Under the pieces are notes generated by a model that was not told where the DNA came from, did no database searches, and worked only from the letters and a program-made list of their open reading frames with translations. The position numbers and the translations under genes were made by a program. Shown in pieces: positions 9,037-19,228 of a stretch of DNA of 64,000 nt. How positions within the stretch are numbered: the stretch's first letter is position 1; each line of letters begins with the position of its first letter. This DNA is from Saprospiraceae bacterium. Its GTDB lineage: Bacteria; Bacteroidota; Bacteroidia; Chitinophagales; Saprospiraceae. The stretch lies in assembly GCA_020630435.1 (NCBI GenBank), contig JAHDBJ010000015.1:1-64000 (forward strand), given 5' to 3'.

Positions 9037-12000
9037 ATGGCATTTAGAAAAAATGTTTCAAACAATAGACAAAACAACGATTTCAATAGTATCACAATCA
9101 GTTTGGCTTCTCCTGACCAAATCTTAGAGCGATCGTATGGAGAAGTATTAAAACCTGAAACAATCAACTACCGTTCCTATAAGCCAGAACGTAATGGTTT
9201 ATTCTGTGAACGTATATTTGGACCAGTAAAAGATTATGAATGCTATTGTGGTAAATATAAACGTATCCGATATAAAGGTATCGTTTGTGATAGATGTGGT
9301 GTAGAAGTAACAGAGAAAAAAGTACGTCGTGAACGTATGGGACACATTAAATTGGTCGTTCCTGTGGTACACATCTGGTATTTCAAATCCCTTCCGAATA
9401 AAATCGGATATATGTTGGGGATTTCTTCTAAGAAGTTGGAAACCATTATCTATTATGAGCGTTATGTTGTTATCCAGCCTGGGGTCAAAGAAGAAGATGG
9501 CGTTGCTAAAATGGATCTTCTAACCGAAGAAGAATACCTTGATATCTTAGATGCCTTACCAGCAGAAAATCAACAATTAGAAGATGAAGATCCAAATAAG
9601 TTTATAGCAAAAATGGGAGCAGAAGCAATCCATGATTTGCTGTTACGTCTAGATTTAGATGCGTTATCTTATAACCTACGTTATCAAGCTGCTAATGAGA
9701 CTTCTCAACAAAGAAAATCAGAAGCACTTAAGCGTTTAAGGGTTGTCGAAGCATTTAGAGATGGGCAAAAAGAGATTGAGAATCGACCAGAATGGGTGGT
9801 AATCCAATACCTACCTGTCGTACCACCAGAATTAAGACCGCTAGTACCACTGGATGGTGGGCGTTTTGCGAGTTCTGATTTGAATGACTTATATCGTAGG
9901 GTTATCATTAGAAATAATCGTTTAAAAAGATTATTAGAAATCAAAGCACCTGAAGTCATCTTAAGAAATGAAAAGAGAATGCTTCAAGAAGCCGTCGATT
10001 CATTATTTGATAACTCTAGAAAATCAAATGCAGTAAAAGCAGAAGGAGGACGAGCCTTAAAATCGCTTAGTGATATATTAAAAGGTAAGAAAGGACGTTT
10101 CAGACAAAACCTATTGGGTAAACGTGTGGATTATTCAGGTCGTTCGGTTATCGTTGTAGGGCCTACGCTTAAATTACACGAATGTGGGCTTCCTAAAGGA
10201 ATGGCTGCCGAATTATTTAAGCCTTTCGTTATTAGAAAGTTGATTGAAAGAGGGATTGTTAAAACGGTGAAATCTGCAAAAAAACTTGTAGATAGAAAAG
10301 ATCCAGTAATATGGGAGATCTTGGAAAATATATTAAAAGGTCATCCTATCTTATTAAACCGAGCACCAACGCTTCACCGATTGTCGATTCAAGCTTTTCA
10401 ACCCAAATTAATTGAAGGTAAAGCAATACAGTTACATCCACTAGTTTGTACAGCCTTCAATGCCGATTTTGATGGTGACCAGATGGCGGTACACGTACCA
10501 TTGAGCAGTGCAGCAATATTAGAAGCGCAGGTTTTGATGTTGTCATCACATAATATGTTGAACCCTCAAAATGGTTCACCGATTACCTTACCATCTCAGG
10601 ATATGGTTCTAGGACTTTATTATTTAACAAAAGAGAAAAAGTCAACCGAGGAGGTAAAAGTGCTAGGAGAGGGTAAAGTTTTCTACTCACCAGAGGAAGT
10701 GATTATAGCGTATAATGAACGTAAAGCCGAGCTTAATGCTACAATTAAAGTGAAGGTGATAGTAGAGGATGAAAATGGAGAAATGGTTAGTAAGTTACTG
10801 GATACAACTGTAGGAAGAGTAATTTTTAACCAATATACACCAGAGAACATTCCTTTTGTGAATGAATTATTGAAAAAGAAAAACTTAAGAACAGTTATTG
10901 GTGATATTCTAAACCGAACAGATTTTGCTACAACGGCAAGCTTCTTAGATTCTATTAAAGATTTAGGCTTCTATTGGGCATATAAAGGTGGTCTGTCATT
11001 TAACTTGGGAGATTTGATTACACCATCAAACAAAGAGTCGATCTTACAAAGAACCCAAGAAGAGGTAGATGAGGTTTGGGAAAATTATGACATGGGATTC
11101 ATTACAAATAATGAACGTTATAATAAAATTATTGATCAATGGACAACTGCGGATAATAAGATTACCGATAAGTTAATGAAAGAATTGGCTGAGCATAAAC
11201 AAGGATTTAACTCAGTATATATGATGCTAGATTCAGGAGCAAGGGGATCTAAGCAGCAAATTAAGCAGCTTTGTGGGCTAAGAGGATTGATGGCAAAACC
11301 TAAAAAATCAAGTGATGAAGGTGGTGCGATTGTAGAAAATCCTATCTTATCGAACTTTGTAGACGGACTTTCAGTACAAGAATACTTTATCTCTACACAT
11401 GGTGCAAGAAAGGGTCTAGCAGATACCGCTTTGAAAACGGCAGATGCAGGTTACTTGACTCGTCGTCTAGTAGATGTTTCACAAGATGTCGTCATTATGG
11501 AAGAGGATTGTGGTACATTAAGAGGTATTGAAACGACGGCATTGAAGGATAATGAGAATGTTATTGAGCCATTAGTTTCAAGAATTGCTGGACGTTATGC
11601 ATTAGAAGATGTTACACACCCGCTAACAGATGAAATTATTGTCAAAGCTGGTGAATACATTAGTTCTAAAATAGCAGAATATATTGAAAATGAAGGAATA
11701 GAAGCAGTCATGATTCGTTCAGTATTGACTTGCGAGGTGAAGCGAGGAGTATGTAGAAAGTGTTATGGTAAAAATCTAGCGACAGGAAGAATAGCAGAAG
11801 AAGGAGATGCTGTAGGTATTATTGCCGCGCAGTCGATTGGTGAACCAGGTACACAGTTGACACTTCGTACATTCCACGTTGGTGGTGTGGCTACTGTAAC
11901 AAAACAAGAATCACAGATGAAATCCAAATTCAATGGTGTCATTGAGTTTGATGGTGTACGAACCACTCAGTATGAAGGCGATGAAGGGAAAGCAAAAAAT

Positions 12001-13347
12001 ATTGCTTTATCTCGTTCGGGAGAAGTACGTATTATCGATCCAGAATCGAAACGACAGCTATCAGCTAACTATATCCCTTATGGTGCGGTTGTTTATGTTG
12101 AAAATGGTCAAAAGGTCAATAAAGACGATTTAATCTGTGAATGGGATCCGTTTAATGCGGTTATTATTTCGGAATTTGCAGGAATTGTACAATTCGAGGA
12201 TATTGAAGAAGGGGTAACCTATCGTGTAGAAAACGACGATCAAACGGGACACCAAGAAAAGATTATTATCGAAGCGAAGAAAAAACGTTTGATTCCTTCT
12301 ATGAAAATCTTATCTCCTGATGGTGAAGAATTGAAAAACTATAACCTTCCAGTAGGGGCGCATATTGCAGTAGAAAGCGGTACGTCTGTAAAATCTGGGG
12401 AACGTTTAGCAAAGATTCCTAGAAAACTTGGACAGATTCAAGATATTACAGGGGGTCTTCCAAGGGTAACGGAATTATTTGAGGCAAGACAACCCTCTAA
12501 CCCAGCAGTCGTTTCTGAAATTGATGGTGTAATTACTTTCGGAAAAGTGAAAAGAGGAAAAAGAGAGGTGATTGTAGAAGCAAAAGACGGGCAGCGTAGA
12601 AAATATTTGTTAGGAATGTCAAAGCATATCTTAATTCAAGATGGAGACTTTGTCCGAGCGGGAATGCCATTAACAGATGGAGCTATTGCACCTAAAGATA
12701 TTTTAGCTATAAAAGGGACATATGCTGTACAAACATATCTAGTGAATGGTGTACAAGAAGTATATCGTTCTCAAGGTATAACCATCAATAATAAACATAT
12801 TGAGGTGATTGTACGTCAGATGATGAGCCGTGTCCATATTGTCGATCCAGGAGATACAAAATTCCTAGAAGGAGAAGCAGTAGAAAAATACAACTTCTTT
12901 GAAGAAAACGATTGGATTTTTGATAAGAAATTTGTGACTAGTTCGGGAAATTCTGATGCATACAAAGAAGGGCAGATCATTTCATTAAGACAAATGAGAG
13001 AAGAAAATTCTAATCTTAAACGTCAAGACCGTAAAATAATGGAATGCCGAGATGCCGTACCAGCTACTTCAATGCCTTTATTACAAGGTATCACAAGGGC
13101 TTCTCTTGGTACATCAAGTTGGATTTCAGCAGCATCTTTCCAAGAAACTACAAAAATCTTAAGTACAGCTTCAATTGGGGCAAATAAAGATTATTTACTT
13201 GGATTGAAAGAAAACGTTATTGTAGGTAAGAAAATCCCTGCGGGTACTGGAAATAGAAAATACAACGATTTGATTGTGACGCATCAAGATCAATTTGATG
13301 CTGAAAGAGTCAAAAGAGAAATGGAAGAGTTAGAAGAGTTTGAATAA
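9037..13347 (+). CDS. rpoC: DNA-directed RNA polymerase subunit beta'
   Basis: The beta' subunit holds the catalytic magnesium. The 1436-residue protein has the N-terminal zinc ribbon cysteines C69, C71, C84 and C87, and the active-site motif [12 protein letters not shown] with D477, D479 and D481. The second zinc site is seen as EDCGTLRG and later [11 protein letters not shown]. The trigger-loop region [14 protein letters not shown] is intact, and the protein ends in a charged tail. It is the last gene of the block; an intrinsic terminator follows 31 bp after the stop. Confidence 0.98.
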   Translation: MAFRKNVSNNRQNNDFNSITISLASPDQILERSYGEVLKPETINYRSYKPERNGLFCERIFGPVKDYECYCGKYKRIRYKGIVCDRCGVEVTEKKVRRERMGHIKLVVPVVHIWYFKSLPNKIGYMLGISSKKLETIIYYERYVVIQPGVKEEDGVAKMDLLTEEEYLDILDALPAENQQLEDEDPNKFIAKMGAEAIHDLLLRLDLDALSYNLRYQAANETSQQRKSEALKRLRVVEAFRDGQKEIENRPEWVVIQYLPVVPPELRPLVPLDGGRFASSDLNDLYRRVIIRNNRLKRLLEIKAPEVILRNEKRMLQEAVDSLFDNSRKSNAVKAEGGRALKSLSDILKGKKGRFRQNLLGKRVDYSGRSVIVVGPTLKLHECGLPKGMAAELFKPFVIRKLIERGIVKTVKSAKKLVDRKDPVIWEILENILKGHPILLNRAPTLHRLSIQAFQPKLIEGKAIQLHPLVCTAFNADFDGDQMAVHVPLSSAAILEAQVLMLSSHNMLNPQNGSPITLPSQDMVLGLYYLTKEKKSTEEVKVLGEGKVFYSPEEVIIAYNERKAELNATIKVKVIVEDENGEMVSKLLDTTVGRVIFNQYTPENIPFVNELLKKKNLRTVIGDILNRTDFATTASFLDSIKDLGFYWAYKGGLSFNLGDLITPSNKESILQRTQEEVDEVWENYDMGFITNNERYNKIIDQWTTADNKITDKLMKELAEHKQGFNSVYMMLDSGARGSKQQIKQLCGLRGLMAKPKKSSDEGGAIVENPILSNFVDGLSVQEYFISTHGARKGLADTALKTADAGYLTRRLVDVSQDVVIMEEDCGTLRGIETTALKDNENVIEPLVSRIAGRYALEDVTHPLTDEIIVKAGEYISSKIAEYIENEGIEAVMIRSVLTCEVKRGVCRKCYGKNLATGRIAEEGDAVGIIAAQSIGEPGTQLTLRTFHVGGVATVTKQESQMKSKFNGVIEFDGVRTTQYEGDEGKAKNIALSRSGEVRIIDPESKRQLSANYIPYGAVVYVENGQKVNKDDLICEWDPFNAVIISEFAGIVQFEDIEEGVTYRVENDDQTGHQEKIIIEAKKKRLIPSMKILSPDGEELKNYNLPVGAHIAVESGTSVKSGERLAKIPRKLGQIQDITGGLPRVTELFEARQPSNPAVVSEIDGVITFGKVKRGKREVIVEAKDGQRRKYLLGMSKHILIQDGDFVRAGMPLTDGAIAPKDILAIKGTYAVQTYLVNGVQEVYRSQGITINNKHIEVIVRQMMSRVHIVDPGDTKFLEGEAVEKYNFFEENDWIFDKKFVTSSGNSDAYKEGQIISLRQMREENSNLKRQDRKIMECRDAVPATSMPLLQGITRASLGTSSWISAASFQETTKILSTASIGANKDYLLGLKENVIVGKKIPAGTGNRKYNDLIVTHQDQFDAERVKREMEELEEFE

Positions 13348-13378
13348 AATAACTTGATAACTCAACCTTGATATTGTA

Positions 13379-13416
13379 ACAACCCATATTCTTATAGAGT
13401 ATGGGTTGTCCTTTTA
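13379..13416 (+). terminator. intrinsic terminator of the rpoBC operon
   Basis: A perfect 10-bp stem (ACAACCCATA at 13379-13388, complement at 13400-13409) with an 11-base loop is followed by CCTTTTAT. It closes the tuf-rpoC block. The convergent VanW-family gene ends at 13421, just beyond it. Confidence 0.85.
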
Positions 13417-13420
13417 TAGC

Positions 13421-14236
13421 CTATTGATATTGTTTAGGAATATACATCACACGCCCATAATTTTTGTAGAGCAATTCATTATCCAATAGCGCCCCACTTC
13501 TAAATTTAGCTATCTTTTTTCGCCATATTTCATTGCTTCGAAAGTAGTCCTTTTGTTTTTTTATAAAATGATGATTTTGTTCATAAACATGATAAGCAAA
13601 ATCAAGTTCTTCATTGACTCTAATTTCGCCCTCTAGGAGCTTATCGGTTAGCCAAAGTCGGATTTGGAACGTCCAAGAGGTGGGATTATAAAGTTGAAAG
13701 TCTAGATAATTATAAAAAATAGTAGCGCCACTTGCCCAAGGTAGTACTCGACCATCATCAGGGAATGGATCGATGCTATGATGATGCCGTTCAGCAATGA
13801 CTAAAGGAGAATGTAATGCGAGCCAATGGAGTAAATTGCTACTTTGACAAATCCCCCCACCAATACCCGATGTTGCTTTTCCTTGTGAGAGTTCCATCCC
13901 CAATTTAAAACCCCGACGTTTCGTAGGGCGCCCCACCGTTTTACAAAAAGAAAAGGTTTCTCCTGGTCGTATGATGATACCATTAAGTGATTGGACGACG
14001 ATTTTGAGGTTATCCACCTTGTTATATTGCAAAATCATATCCGTAGCGCCCAATTTTTTTATCAATTTCGATTGGTGTTTTTTGACTCGGAAGGGGAGAA
14101 GTGTCTCCTGATAGGTAGAAGTGTATTTTTTGCCATCCATTTGCCAGGATACCATACGGCGAATGCGTTTTTCCCATACGGATAAAAAGTAAAAAAAGGG
14201 ATGACGTTGAGATAAAAGTTTTTTAGTTTTGGGCAT
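13421..14236 (-). CDS. VanW family protein
   Basis: The product (271 residues from the chosen start) contains a VanW domain (Pfam PF04294): IIRPGETFSFCKTVGRPT followed by GKATSGIGGGICQSSNLL, then the ERHHHSIDPFPDD segment and a WASGATIFYNYLD strand. VanW proteins were first found in glycopeptide-resistance clusters, but their biochemical role is unknown and most homologues are outside such clusters. No van genes are nearby. An upstream in-frame ATG at 14305 would run over the divergent neighbour and adds a non-conserved leader, so I prefer MPKTKK at 14236. The gene is convergent with rpoC and divergent from 14289. Confidence 0.85.
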   Translation of the reverse strand: MPKTKKLLSQRHPFFYFLSVWEKRIRRMVSWQMDGKKYTSTYQETLLPFRVKKHQSKLIKKLGATDMILQYNKVDNLKIVVQSLNGIIIRPGETFSFCKTVGRPTKRRGFKLGMELSQGKATSGIGGGICQSSNLLHWLALHSPLVIAERHHHSIDPFPDDGRVLPWASGATIFYNYLDFQLYNPTSWTFQIRLWLTDKLLEGEIRVNEELDFAYHVYEQNHHFIKKQKDYFRSNEIWRKKIAKFRSGALLDNELLYKNYGRVMYIPKQYQ

Positions 14237-14288
14237 AGTTCTTATCTTAGTTTTTAAACAACTGCTTCTAAATTCAAAAATAAAACCA

Positions 14289-14918
14289 ATGAACCTCAAA
14301 GACAAAAAGTTGGAATTAAAAATTTTGATTACTGAAGATATGGCAGAATGTATAGAAGAATTACTAGAGGAAATTACGCCGCAATCTCAAAACTATAACG
14401 AAATACTCCAGTTTAAGGGGCGTCTAGAACAAATTGCAGCAGATGAAATGAGAGGTATTATTTCTACAGAAAATCGAAACCTAGCCCTAAATCAATTGCG
14501 GTTCAATATCATTACATTTATCGATTTGCTCCAAGAAGTAGATTTTAAATCGGAAGCAGGGAATATAAGAAGACCAGAAACATTGACGACGATTCCACAA
14601 AAAGAAGCAGAACGCTTGAAGACGTATATTCAATTTAACAATGTCTTGAATCAAATGACGCCGAGTGTGAAGCTGTCTAACCAAATGAGCTTTACAAAAA
14701 AATGGTTGCAGCAATTAAATGTTCGTGTCGTAGAACTGAGGCAGTCCCTTCATCAATTAGGCTACTATACAGGAACATTAGAAAACGAAGAAATTGATTA
14801 TGTGTTGATTGCGGCAATCGAAGCATTTCAAGCAACCGAACGTTTAGTTCCTGTAGACGGTATCTATGGAAGAGATACCCATAAGATACTTCAAAAGAAA
14901 CAGCGTACAAATTTATAA
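14289..14918 (+). CDS. EAD11-like domain fused to a peptidoglycan-binding-like domain
   Basis: The 209-residue product has no signal peptide or transmembrane segment. Residues about 9-84 match the pattern of effector-associated domain 11: a helix pair, then Rxxx..GIIS (GIIS at 57-60), then an Nxxxxxxxxxxxxxl helix. EADs are small helical death-like adaptors described in bacterial conflict systems, rich in Bacteroidota. Residues about 147-202 fit PG_binding_1 (LRQSLHQLGYYTG, AIEAFQ, VDGIYGRDT). A linker of about 60 residues joins them. I chose ATG 14289 over 14229 because the latter overlaps the promoter zone of the divergent VanW gene. The family assignments are by pattern recognition; the function is unknown. 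Confidence 0.6.
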   Translation: MNLKDKKLELKILITEDMAECIEELLEEITPQSQNYNEILQFKGRLEQIAADEMRGIISTENRNLALNQLRFNIITFIDLLQEVDFKSEAGNIRRPETLTTIPQKEAERLKTYIQFNNVLNQMTPSVKLSNQMSFTKKWLQQLNVRVVELRQSLHQLGYYTGTLENEEIDYVLIAAIEAFQATERLVPVDGIYGRDTHKILQKKQRTNL

Positions 14919-14956
14919 TCTCAACCTTAATCTCTTTTCCAATCCATCTATCAAAT

Positions 14957-14985
14957 AAAAAAGCCTTCTAAGAGCTAGAAGGCTT
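14957..14985. terminator. hairpin downstream of the EAD11-like gene
   Basis: A perfect 10-bp stem (AAGCCTTCTA at 14961-14970, complement at 14976-14985) has a five-base loop and A residues on its left side. It is 42 bp after the stop of the 14289 gene. On the plus strand the 3' flank is AATAAC, so the U run is better on the minus strand; with no minus-strand gene before it, it most likely marks the end of the plus-strand transcript. Confidence 0.6.
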
Positions 14986-15150
14986 AATAACTATTTGATA
15001 TAAACTACTACATTTCATCAATATAAGAAAAAAAAGTAATATCCAAAATTTTTAATATCAGAATATGATTTTTGAGATATTCACGTTTTAAGGTTTTTTG
15101 TGTTTTAATACTTCAAAAGTAAAATGATTTTTAGATTTGATTTTAATAAT

Positions 15151-15191
15151 GGTGTGAACTGTCTGATTTTTGGTGTGAATGGCTAGATTTT
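15151..15191 (+). repeat. tandem 21-bp-spaced repeat in the 14919-15298 gap
   Basis: The 380-bp gap before the DUF1624 gene holds the hairpin at 14961 and, at 15151 and 15172, two direct copies of a motif starting GGTGTGAA and ending GATTTT (15 of 20 positions alike). The 21-bp spacing equals two helical turns, as for a transcription-factor site on one face of the DNA. The repeats end 107 bp before the next start codon. No other gene was seen in the gap. Confidence 0.4.
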
Positions 15192-15298
15192 AGGGATAAG
15201 TTTAAATTCGAATTTGTATTTTTACCTAATAACGGGTATCCCATAACTTTTAATGACCTTATTTTTTAATACTCCAATTCATAAAATGAACCTACTCC

Positions 15299-16438
15299 AT
15301 GACCAAAGATAGAACGATTGCAATTGATTTATTAAGAGGGTTTATTATGATACTCATGGCAGTCGATCATGCGAGTGCAATGATTGCTAGAGTGCATTTT
15401 ACAGAAATATGGGGGCTCGAATTCAAGGCGTATCCTGACCTCGCTTGGTGGTTCACACGTTTTATCAGTCATCTCTGTGCGCCAGGATTTTTCTTCTTAA
15501 TGGGAATGAGCATGATTCTTTTTGCTTTTAAGCGGCAGCAAGAGGGCTGGTCTATTCAGGCTATTCGAAAGTATTTTCTCAAGCGTGGTAGTATTATTTT
15601 ATTGCTGATGCTTTTTTTAGAATTTCCCGCTTGGTTATTGTCAAGCGTATTTAGTCAAATGCCACCAGACGGAATGACTACATTGCCAGGTATTCGAGAT
15701 GGAGGTTTTCTAATACCGTCTACTGTTCTCTTTGGTTTGGGAGCTTGTATGATGCTGGGCAGTTTCTTATGGAAGCTAAAAAAAGAATGGTTTCTACTGA
15801 TTACGATAGTATTGTTTGGTCTTTCTACTTGGTTGATTCCTCAATACTCAGCTACGGATAATATCAATACATTTTTAAGTTTTATTTGTGTACCAGGATT
15901 ATCGGAATACGGTATGTGTATCTATCCTATTATCCCTTGGTTGGGCATAACAACCTTAGGGATGTTTTTTGCAAAATTATTGAACCAAAGAGGGCATAAA
16001 ACGTATCAATGGGCATTATTTACAGGTATTGTATTTATCACTTTATTCCTAGTATTGCGATACTTGGAGTGGGGTAATTTTCATAAAAATAGTTATGACG
16101 ATTGGATTTCTTTTTTTACACTTATTAAATATCCGCCAAGTATTCTATTTGCTTTAATTACGATAGGACTGAATTTGATTATTTTTTATATTTTTTCAAC
16201 AATGAAAGACTCCAAGCGGCTCAAACCGATTAAGGTTTTTGGACAAACAGCGATGTTTTTCTATATTCTACACTTATATACTTATGCACTCATGGGCAGT
16301 ATATTCCCGCTAGGTACATCTATTGGTATGATGTATCTATGTTGGTTGATAGGCTTAGTGCTGTTGTATTTTATATGCAATTGGTTCTTAAGGTTTAAAC
16401 ATCAAAAATCAGCCAATTCTCTTTGGAGAATGATTTAA
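15299..16438 (+). CDS. DUF1624 / heparan-alpha-glucosaminide N-acetyltransferase-like membrane protein
   Basis: The 379-residue integral membrane protein begins RTIAIDLLRGFIMILMAVDH, the signature of the DUF1624 family (Pfam PF07786), related to lysosomal heparan-alpha-glucosaminide N-acetyltransferase and to YeiB-type proteins. About ten hydrophobic helices are visible. The early Asp, Arg and His (D9, R12, D20, H21 by position in the start motif) are the residues conserved in the family. The natural substrate in bacteria is unknown; acetyl transfer across the membrane to a cell-envelope sugar is the family-based guess. It stands alone behind a 380-bp gap and precedes a lipoprotein gene by 67 bp. 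Confidence 0.8.
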   Translation: MTKDRTIAIDLLRGFIMILMAVDHASAMIARVHFTEIWGLEFKAYPDLAWWFTRFISHLCAPGFFFLMGMSMILFAFKRQQEGWSIQAIRKYFLKRGSIILLLMLFLEFPAWLLSSVFSQMPPDGMTTLPGIRDGGFLIPSTVLFGLGACMMLGSFLWKLKKEWFLLITIVLFGLSTWLIPQYSATDNINTFLSFICVPGLSEYGMCIYPIIPWLGITTLGMFFAKLLNQRGHKTYQWALFTGIVFITLFLVLRYLEWGNFHKNSYDDWISFFTLIKYPPSILFALITIGLNLIIFYIFSTMKDSKRLKPIKVFGQTAMFFYILHLYTYALMGSIFPLGTSIGMMYLCWLIGLVLLYFICNWFLRFKHQKSANSLWRMI

Positions 16439-16505
16439 TAATTTTGAAGTTGCTTAATAATAGATTGCTGAATTATTAAAGGACGTCTTTACTAAAACAA
16501 AAATT

Positions 16506-17324
16506 ATGGAAACGATAAAACAACTTTTTTTTCTACTAGCATTTGTAGGAATATATGCTTGCCAACAACCCAAAGCAAACGAGGAAACGTCAACAGTGAA
16601 AACGGGAGAAACTGCTACAGAGGAAACGATAAAAATTGATATTAAAAAGACCGTAACGTTTAAAACCAAAGATGCTATCACCGTAACAGGTGATTTGTAC
16701 CTGAACGAAGATTTTGATGAAAAACCATTTATTTTACTGTGTCATCAAGCAGGATTTAGTCGTGGAGAGTATTTAGAAATCGCACCAAAATTAAATAAGA
16801 TGGGCTTTAACTGTTTAGCGATTGATCAGCGTTCGGGCAAGGGTGTGAACGAGGTTGAAAATCAAACGAACTTAGCGGCAAAAGCTAAAAAATTACCGAC
16901 GCAATACCCCGATGCCTTACCCGATGTAATTGCAGGCTTAGATTATATCAAGGAAAATTTTAGTCCTAGTAAAACGATACTTTGGGGAAGTTCTTATTCA
17001 GCCTCACTAACTTTTATTGTAGGCAGTCAGTATAAAGATAAAGTGGATGCTATTCTAGCATTTGCACCAGGAGAATATTTCAAATTTGACGATAAAAAAA
17101 TTGAAGATTTTGCAAAGGATGTCGAAGTTCCAGTATTCATTACTTCCGCAAAAAAAGAATTGCCCAATTGGGAAAAGATTTTTAAGCAAGTTGCTTCAAT
17201 AGAAAAATATCAATTTTTACCCAAAACAGAAGGCGTACATGGTTCTAGAGCCTTATGGGAAAAACAAGCAGAACACAAAGAGTATTGGGAAGCTGTAAAA
17301 GCATTTTTAGAGAAGGTTAAATAG
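16506..17324 (+). CDS. lipoprotein alpha/beta hydrolase
   Basis: A signal peptide ends in the lipobox GIYAC (C19), so the protein is probably lipid-anchored. After a Thr/Glu-rich linker, residues about 50-272 form an alpha/beta hydrolase of the dienelactone-hydrolase type. LLCHQAGFSRGEY (about 77-89) is the strand-loop after beta 3. The nucleophile elbow GSSYS has S163, and the likely catalytic histidine is H245 in EGVHGS. The acid was not assigned. It is 10 bp upstream of the next gene and is probably co-transcribed with 17334 and 17905. The substrate is unknown. Confidence 0.8.
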   Translation: METIKQLFFLLAFVGIYACQQPKANEETSTVKTGETATEETIKIDIKKTVTFKTKDAITVTGDLYLNEDFDEKPFILLCHQAGFSRGEYLEIAPKLNKMGFNCLAIDQRSGKGVNEVENQTNLAAKAKKLPTQYPDALPDVIAGLDYIKENFSPSKTILWGSSYSASLTFIVGSQYKDKVDAILAFAPGEYFKFDDKKIEDFAKDVEVPVFITSAKKELPNWEKIFKQVASIEKYQFLPKTEGVHGSRALWEKQAEHKEYWEAVKAFLEKVK

Positions 17325-17333
17325 GAAATTAAA

Positions 17334-17897
17334 ATGAGAAATATATTGGTATTTGGAGTGATGTTATGTTTGGGATTTACACTTTCTGCTCAGAATCTTA
17401 ACTTGCCCATTCATGTTGGATATTTTGCACCATATGGTACGCATATCGGTCTGAAAGTTGGCACATCGTTAGGGGGGAAAGATTGGAAGTCGAATACTCA
17501 AAATGAAATAAACCGTTTACATACAATAAAAATTAATCCACAAGTTGGATATTTTATGCAGCTCAATGTTCAAAAAAACATCTTATTTAATGTAGAATTT
17601 GAATATAGAACACATTCATCCAATCGTTCATTTTATCCACTAGTATCCGTAGGGATGGGCTACTTAGCGGGTTTTCAAAGACAAGACGGAACGGTAAATC
17701 TGGGGACAGGAGAAATTGACCATAATATTAAGACTATTCATCATTTTGTTCCTACAATAAATTTGGGGTTTGGTAGAACACCTCAACAGAAATTTGGCTA
17801 CTATTTTAAACTATTTTATGGTTCAAAAATTAGTACTGTTTATGCTGCTTTTTTTGGAGCTGAATTAGGTGTAATTTTTCATATAATTAAAAAATAA
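17334..17897 (+). CDS. secreted/outer-membrane protein of unknown function
   Basis: The 187-residue product has a clear signal peptide ending LSAQ (about residue 19). The mature part is rich in aromatic residues and alternating hydrophobic strands (for example IHVGYFAPYGTHIGLKVG and KINPQVGYFMQLNVQ), and ends in a hydrophobic strand, as in small outer-membrane barrels. I do not recognise a family. It is 9 bp after the hydrolase gene and 7 bp before the amine oxidase gene, so all three look like one operon. Confidence 0.65.
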   Translation: MRNILVFGVMLCLGFTLSAQNLNLPIHVGYFAPYGTHIGLKVGTSLGGKDWKSNTQNEINRLHTIKINPQVGYFMQLNVQKNILFNVEFEYRTHSSNRSFYPLVSVGMGYLAGFQRQDGTVNLGTGEIDHNIKTIHHFVPTINLGFGRTPQQKFGYYFKLFYGSKISTVYAAFFGAELGVIFHIIKK

Positions 17898-17904
17898 TTA
17901 TATT

Positions 17905-19110
17905 ATGACAAGAGAAGAATTTATCAAGAAAAGTCTTGTCTTAGGATTAGGGCTACCATTTTTTACGATGTCTTTAGAATCTTGTGGTGCGGATAGTAAA
18001 ATATCAATTCCTACAATTGAAACAAATTTTTCGGGAAAGGTTCTAATTATAGGAGCTGGTGCAGCAGGGCTTTCGGCGGGATATTTCCTAAATAGATACA
18101 ATATAGATTTTCAAATTATTGAGGCCTCTGCTGTCTATGGAGGGCGAGTGAAACGAGCGAGTAATTTTGTAGATTTTCCAATCGATTTGGGGGCAGAGTG
18201 GATACATACCTCACCATCAGTACTGTCAGAGATTATAGATGACTCTACAGTAAATGCAAACATAGATTTTATTACGTACAATCCTAAAACCTTTAGTGTT
18301 TGGAAAAACGGAGAATTGAAACCTCGTAATTTTGTTAGTAATTTTTATAGCGAATATAAGTTTAAGGATACGACGTGGTATGGCTTTTTTGAAAAATATA
18401 TTGTATCTGATTTTTTAGATAAAATTGTCTATAACGAGCCTATCACTCAAATTGATTATTCTTTTAATAAAGTTATTTTGCAATCACTTAATGGCAATTC
18501 GTACGAAGCAGACAAAGTGCTTATTACTGTACCAATGAAAGTACTACAAAGCAGAATTATAAATTTTATGCCTGCCTTACCTGTCGAAAAAACAAATGCT
18601 ATTGATAGTATCTATATAGGAGATGGTTTGAAAGTCTTTATTGAATTTTCTAAAAATTTTTATCCAGATATTTTAGGGATTGGAGGATTGTTAGAGAGCT
18701 TGGCAAGTGCTGATAAAATATTTTATGATGCGGCATTTAGAAAAGATGCTGATGCAAACGTGATGGGTTTATTTAGCATAAATGATAGAGCAAGTGAATA
18801 CACTAGTTTGGCTACAGAACAGGAAATTATTGATAAAATAATGAGTGAGTTAGATGAAATTTTTGATGGGCAGGCTTCAAAATATTATGTCAAGCACCTT
18901 ATTCAAAACTGGTCAAAAGAACCTTATATTTTAGGAGCATATTCTTATACTTTTAATGAAGATCAAGAAGAAACGGTAAATACAATTCTAAAGCCGCTTG
19001 ATGATAAAATTTACTTTGCAGGAGAAGCACTATCTGTTGATAACCAAGCTACCGTTCATGGTGCTTGTCAATCGGCTTATGCTACTGTTGAAAAGCTATT
19101 GATAAGTTAG
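17905..19110 (+). CDS. flavin-containing amine oxidase family protein
   Basis: The protein has 401 residues. The leader TREEFIKKS followed by a hydrophobic stretch and SLESC (C27) resembles the Tat-like or lipoprotein leaders common in this phylum. The Rossmann FAD-binding motif is GAGAAGLSAG (residues 50-59), followed by the IIEAS acid that binds the FAD ribose and GGRVKRA. DLGAEWIH and the C-terminal IYFAGEALSVDNQATVHGA segment are typical of the monoamine/polyamine oxidase family (PF01593), which oxidises amines to aldehydes with oxygen. The substrate cannot be told from sequence alone. A cell-surface or periplasmic location is inferred. Confidence 0.85.
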   Translation: MTREEFIKKSLVLGLGLPFFTMSLESCGADSKISIPTIETNFSGKVLIIGAGAAGLSAGYFLNRYNIDFQIIEASAVYGGRVKRASNFVDFPIDLGAEWIHTSPSVLSEIIDDSTVNANIDFITYNPKTFSVWKNGELKPRNFVSNFYSEYKFKDTTWYGFFEKYIVSDFLDKIVYNEPITQIDYSFNKVILQSLNGNSYEADKVLITVPMKVLQSRIINFMPALPVEKTNAIDSIYIGDGLKVFIEFSKNFYPDILGIGGLLESLASADKIFYDAAFRKDADANVMGLFSINDRASEYTSLATEQEIIDKIMSELDEIFDGQASKYYVKHLIQNWSKEPYILGAYSYTFNEDQEETVNTILKPLDDKIYFAGEALSVDNQATVHGACQSAYATVEKLLIS

Positions 19111-19228
19111 AAATCTAAATTTTACGATTACTCTTAAAACAGTTTCATAAAAGCAAAATACCATACGGTTTCCTAGATCGTCGATTTCTTAGTAATTTAG
19201 CCCTAAAATATACTAGAACGCCCTATCT

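Noticed and set aside
14229-14305. Longer start codons for both divergent genes (VanW and EAD11-like)
   Set aside because: They would make the two genes overlap head to head and add leaders without conserved residues; the inner ATGs leave a normal promoter gap.
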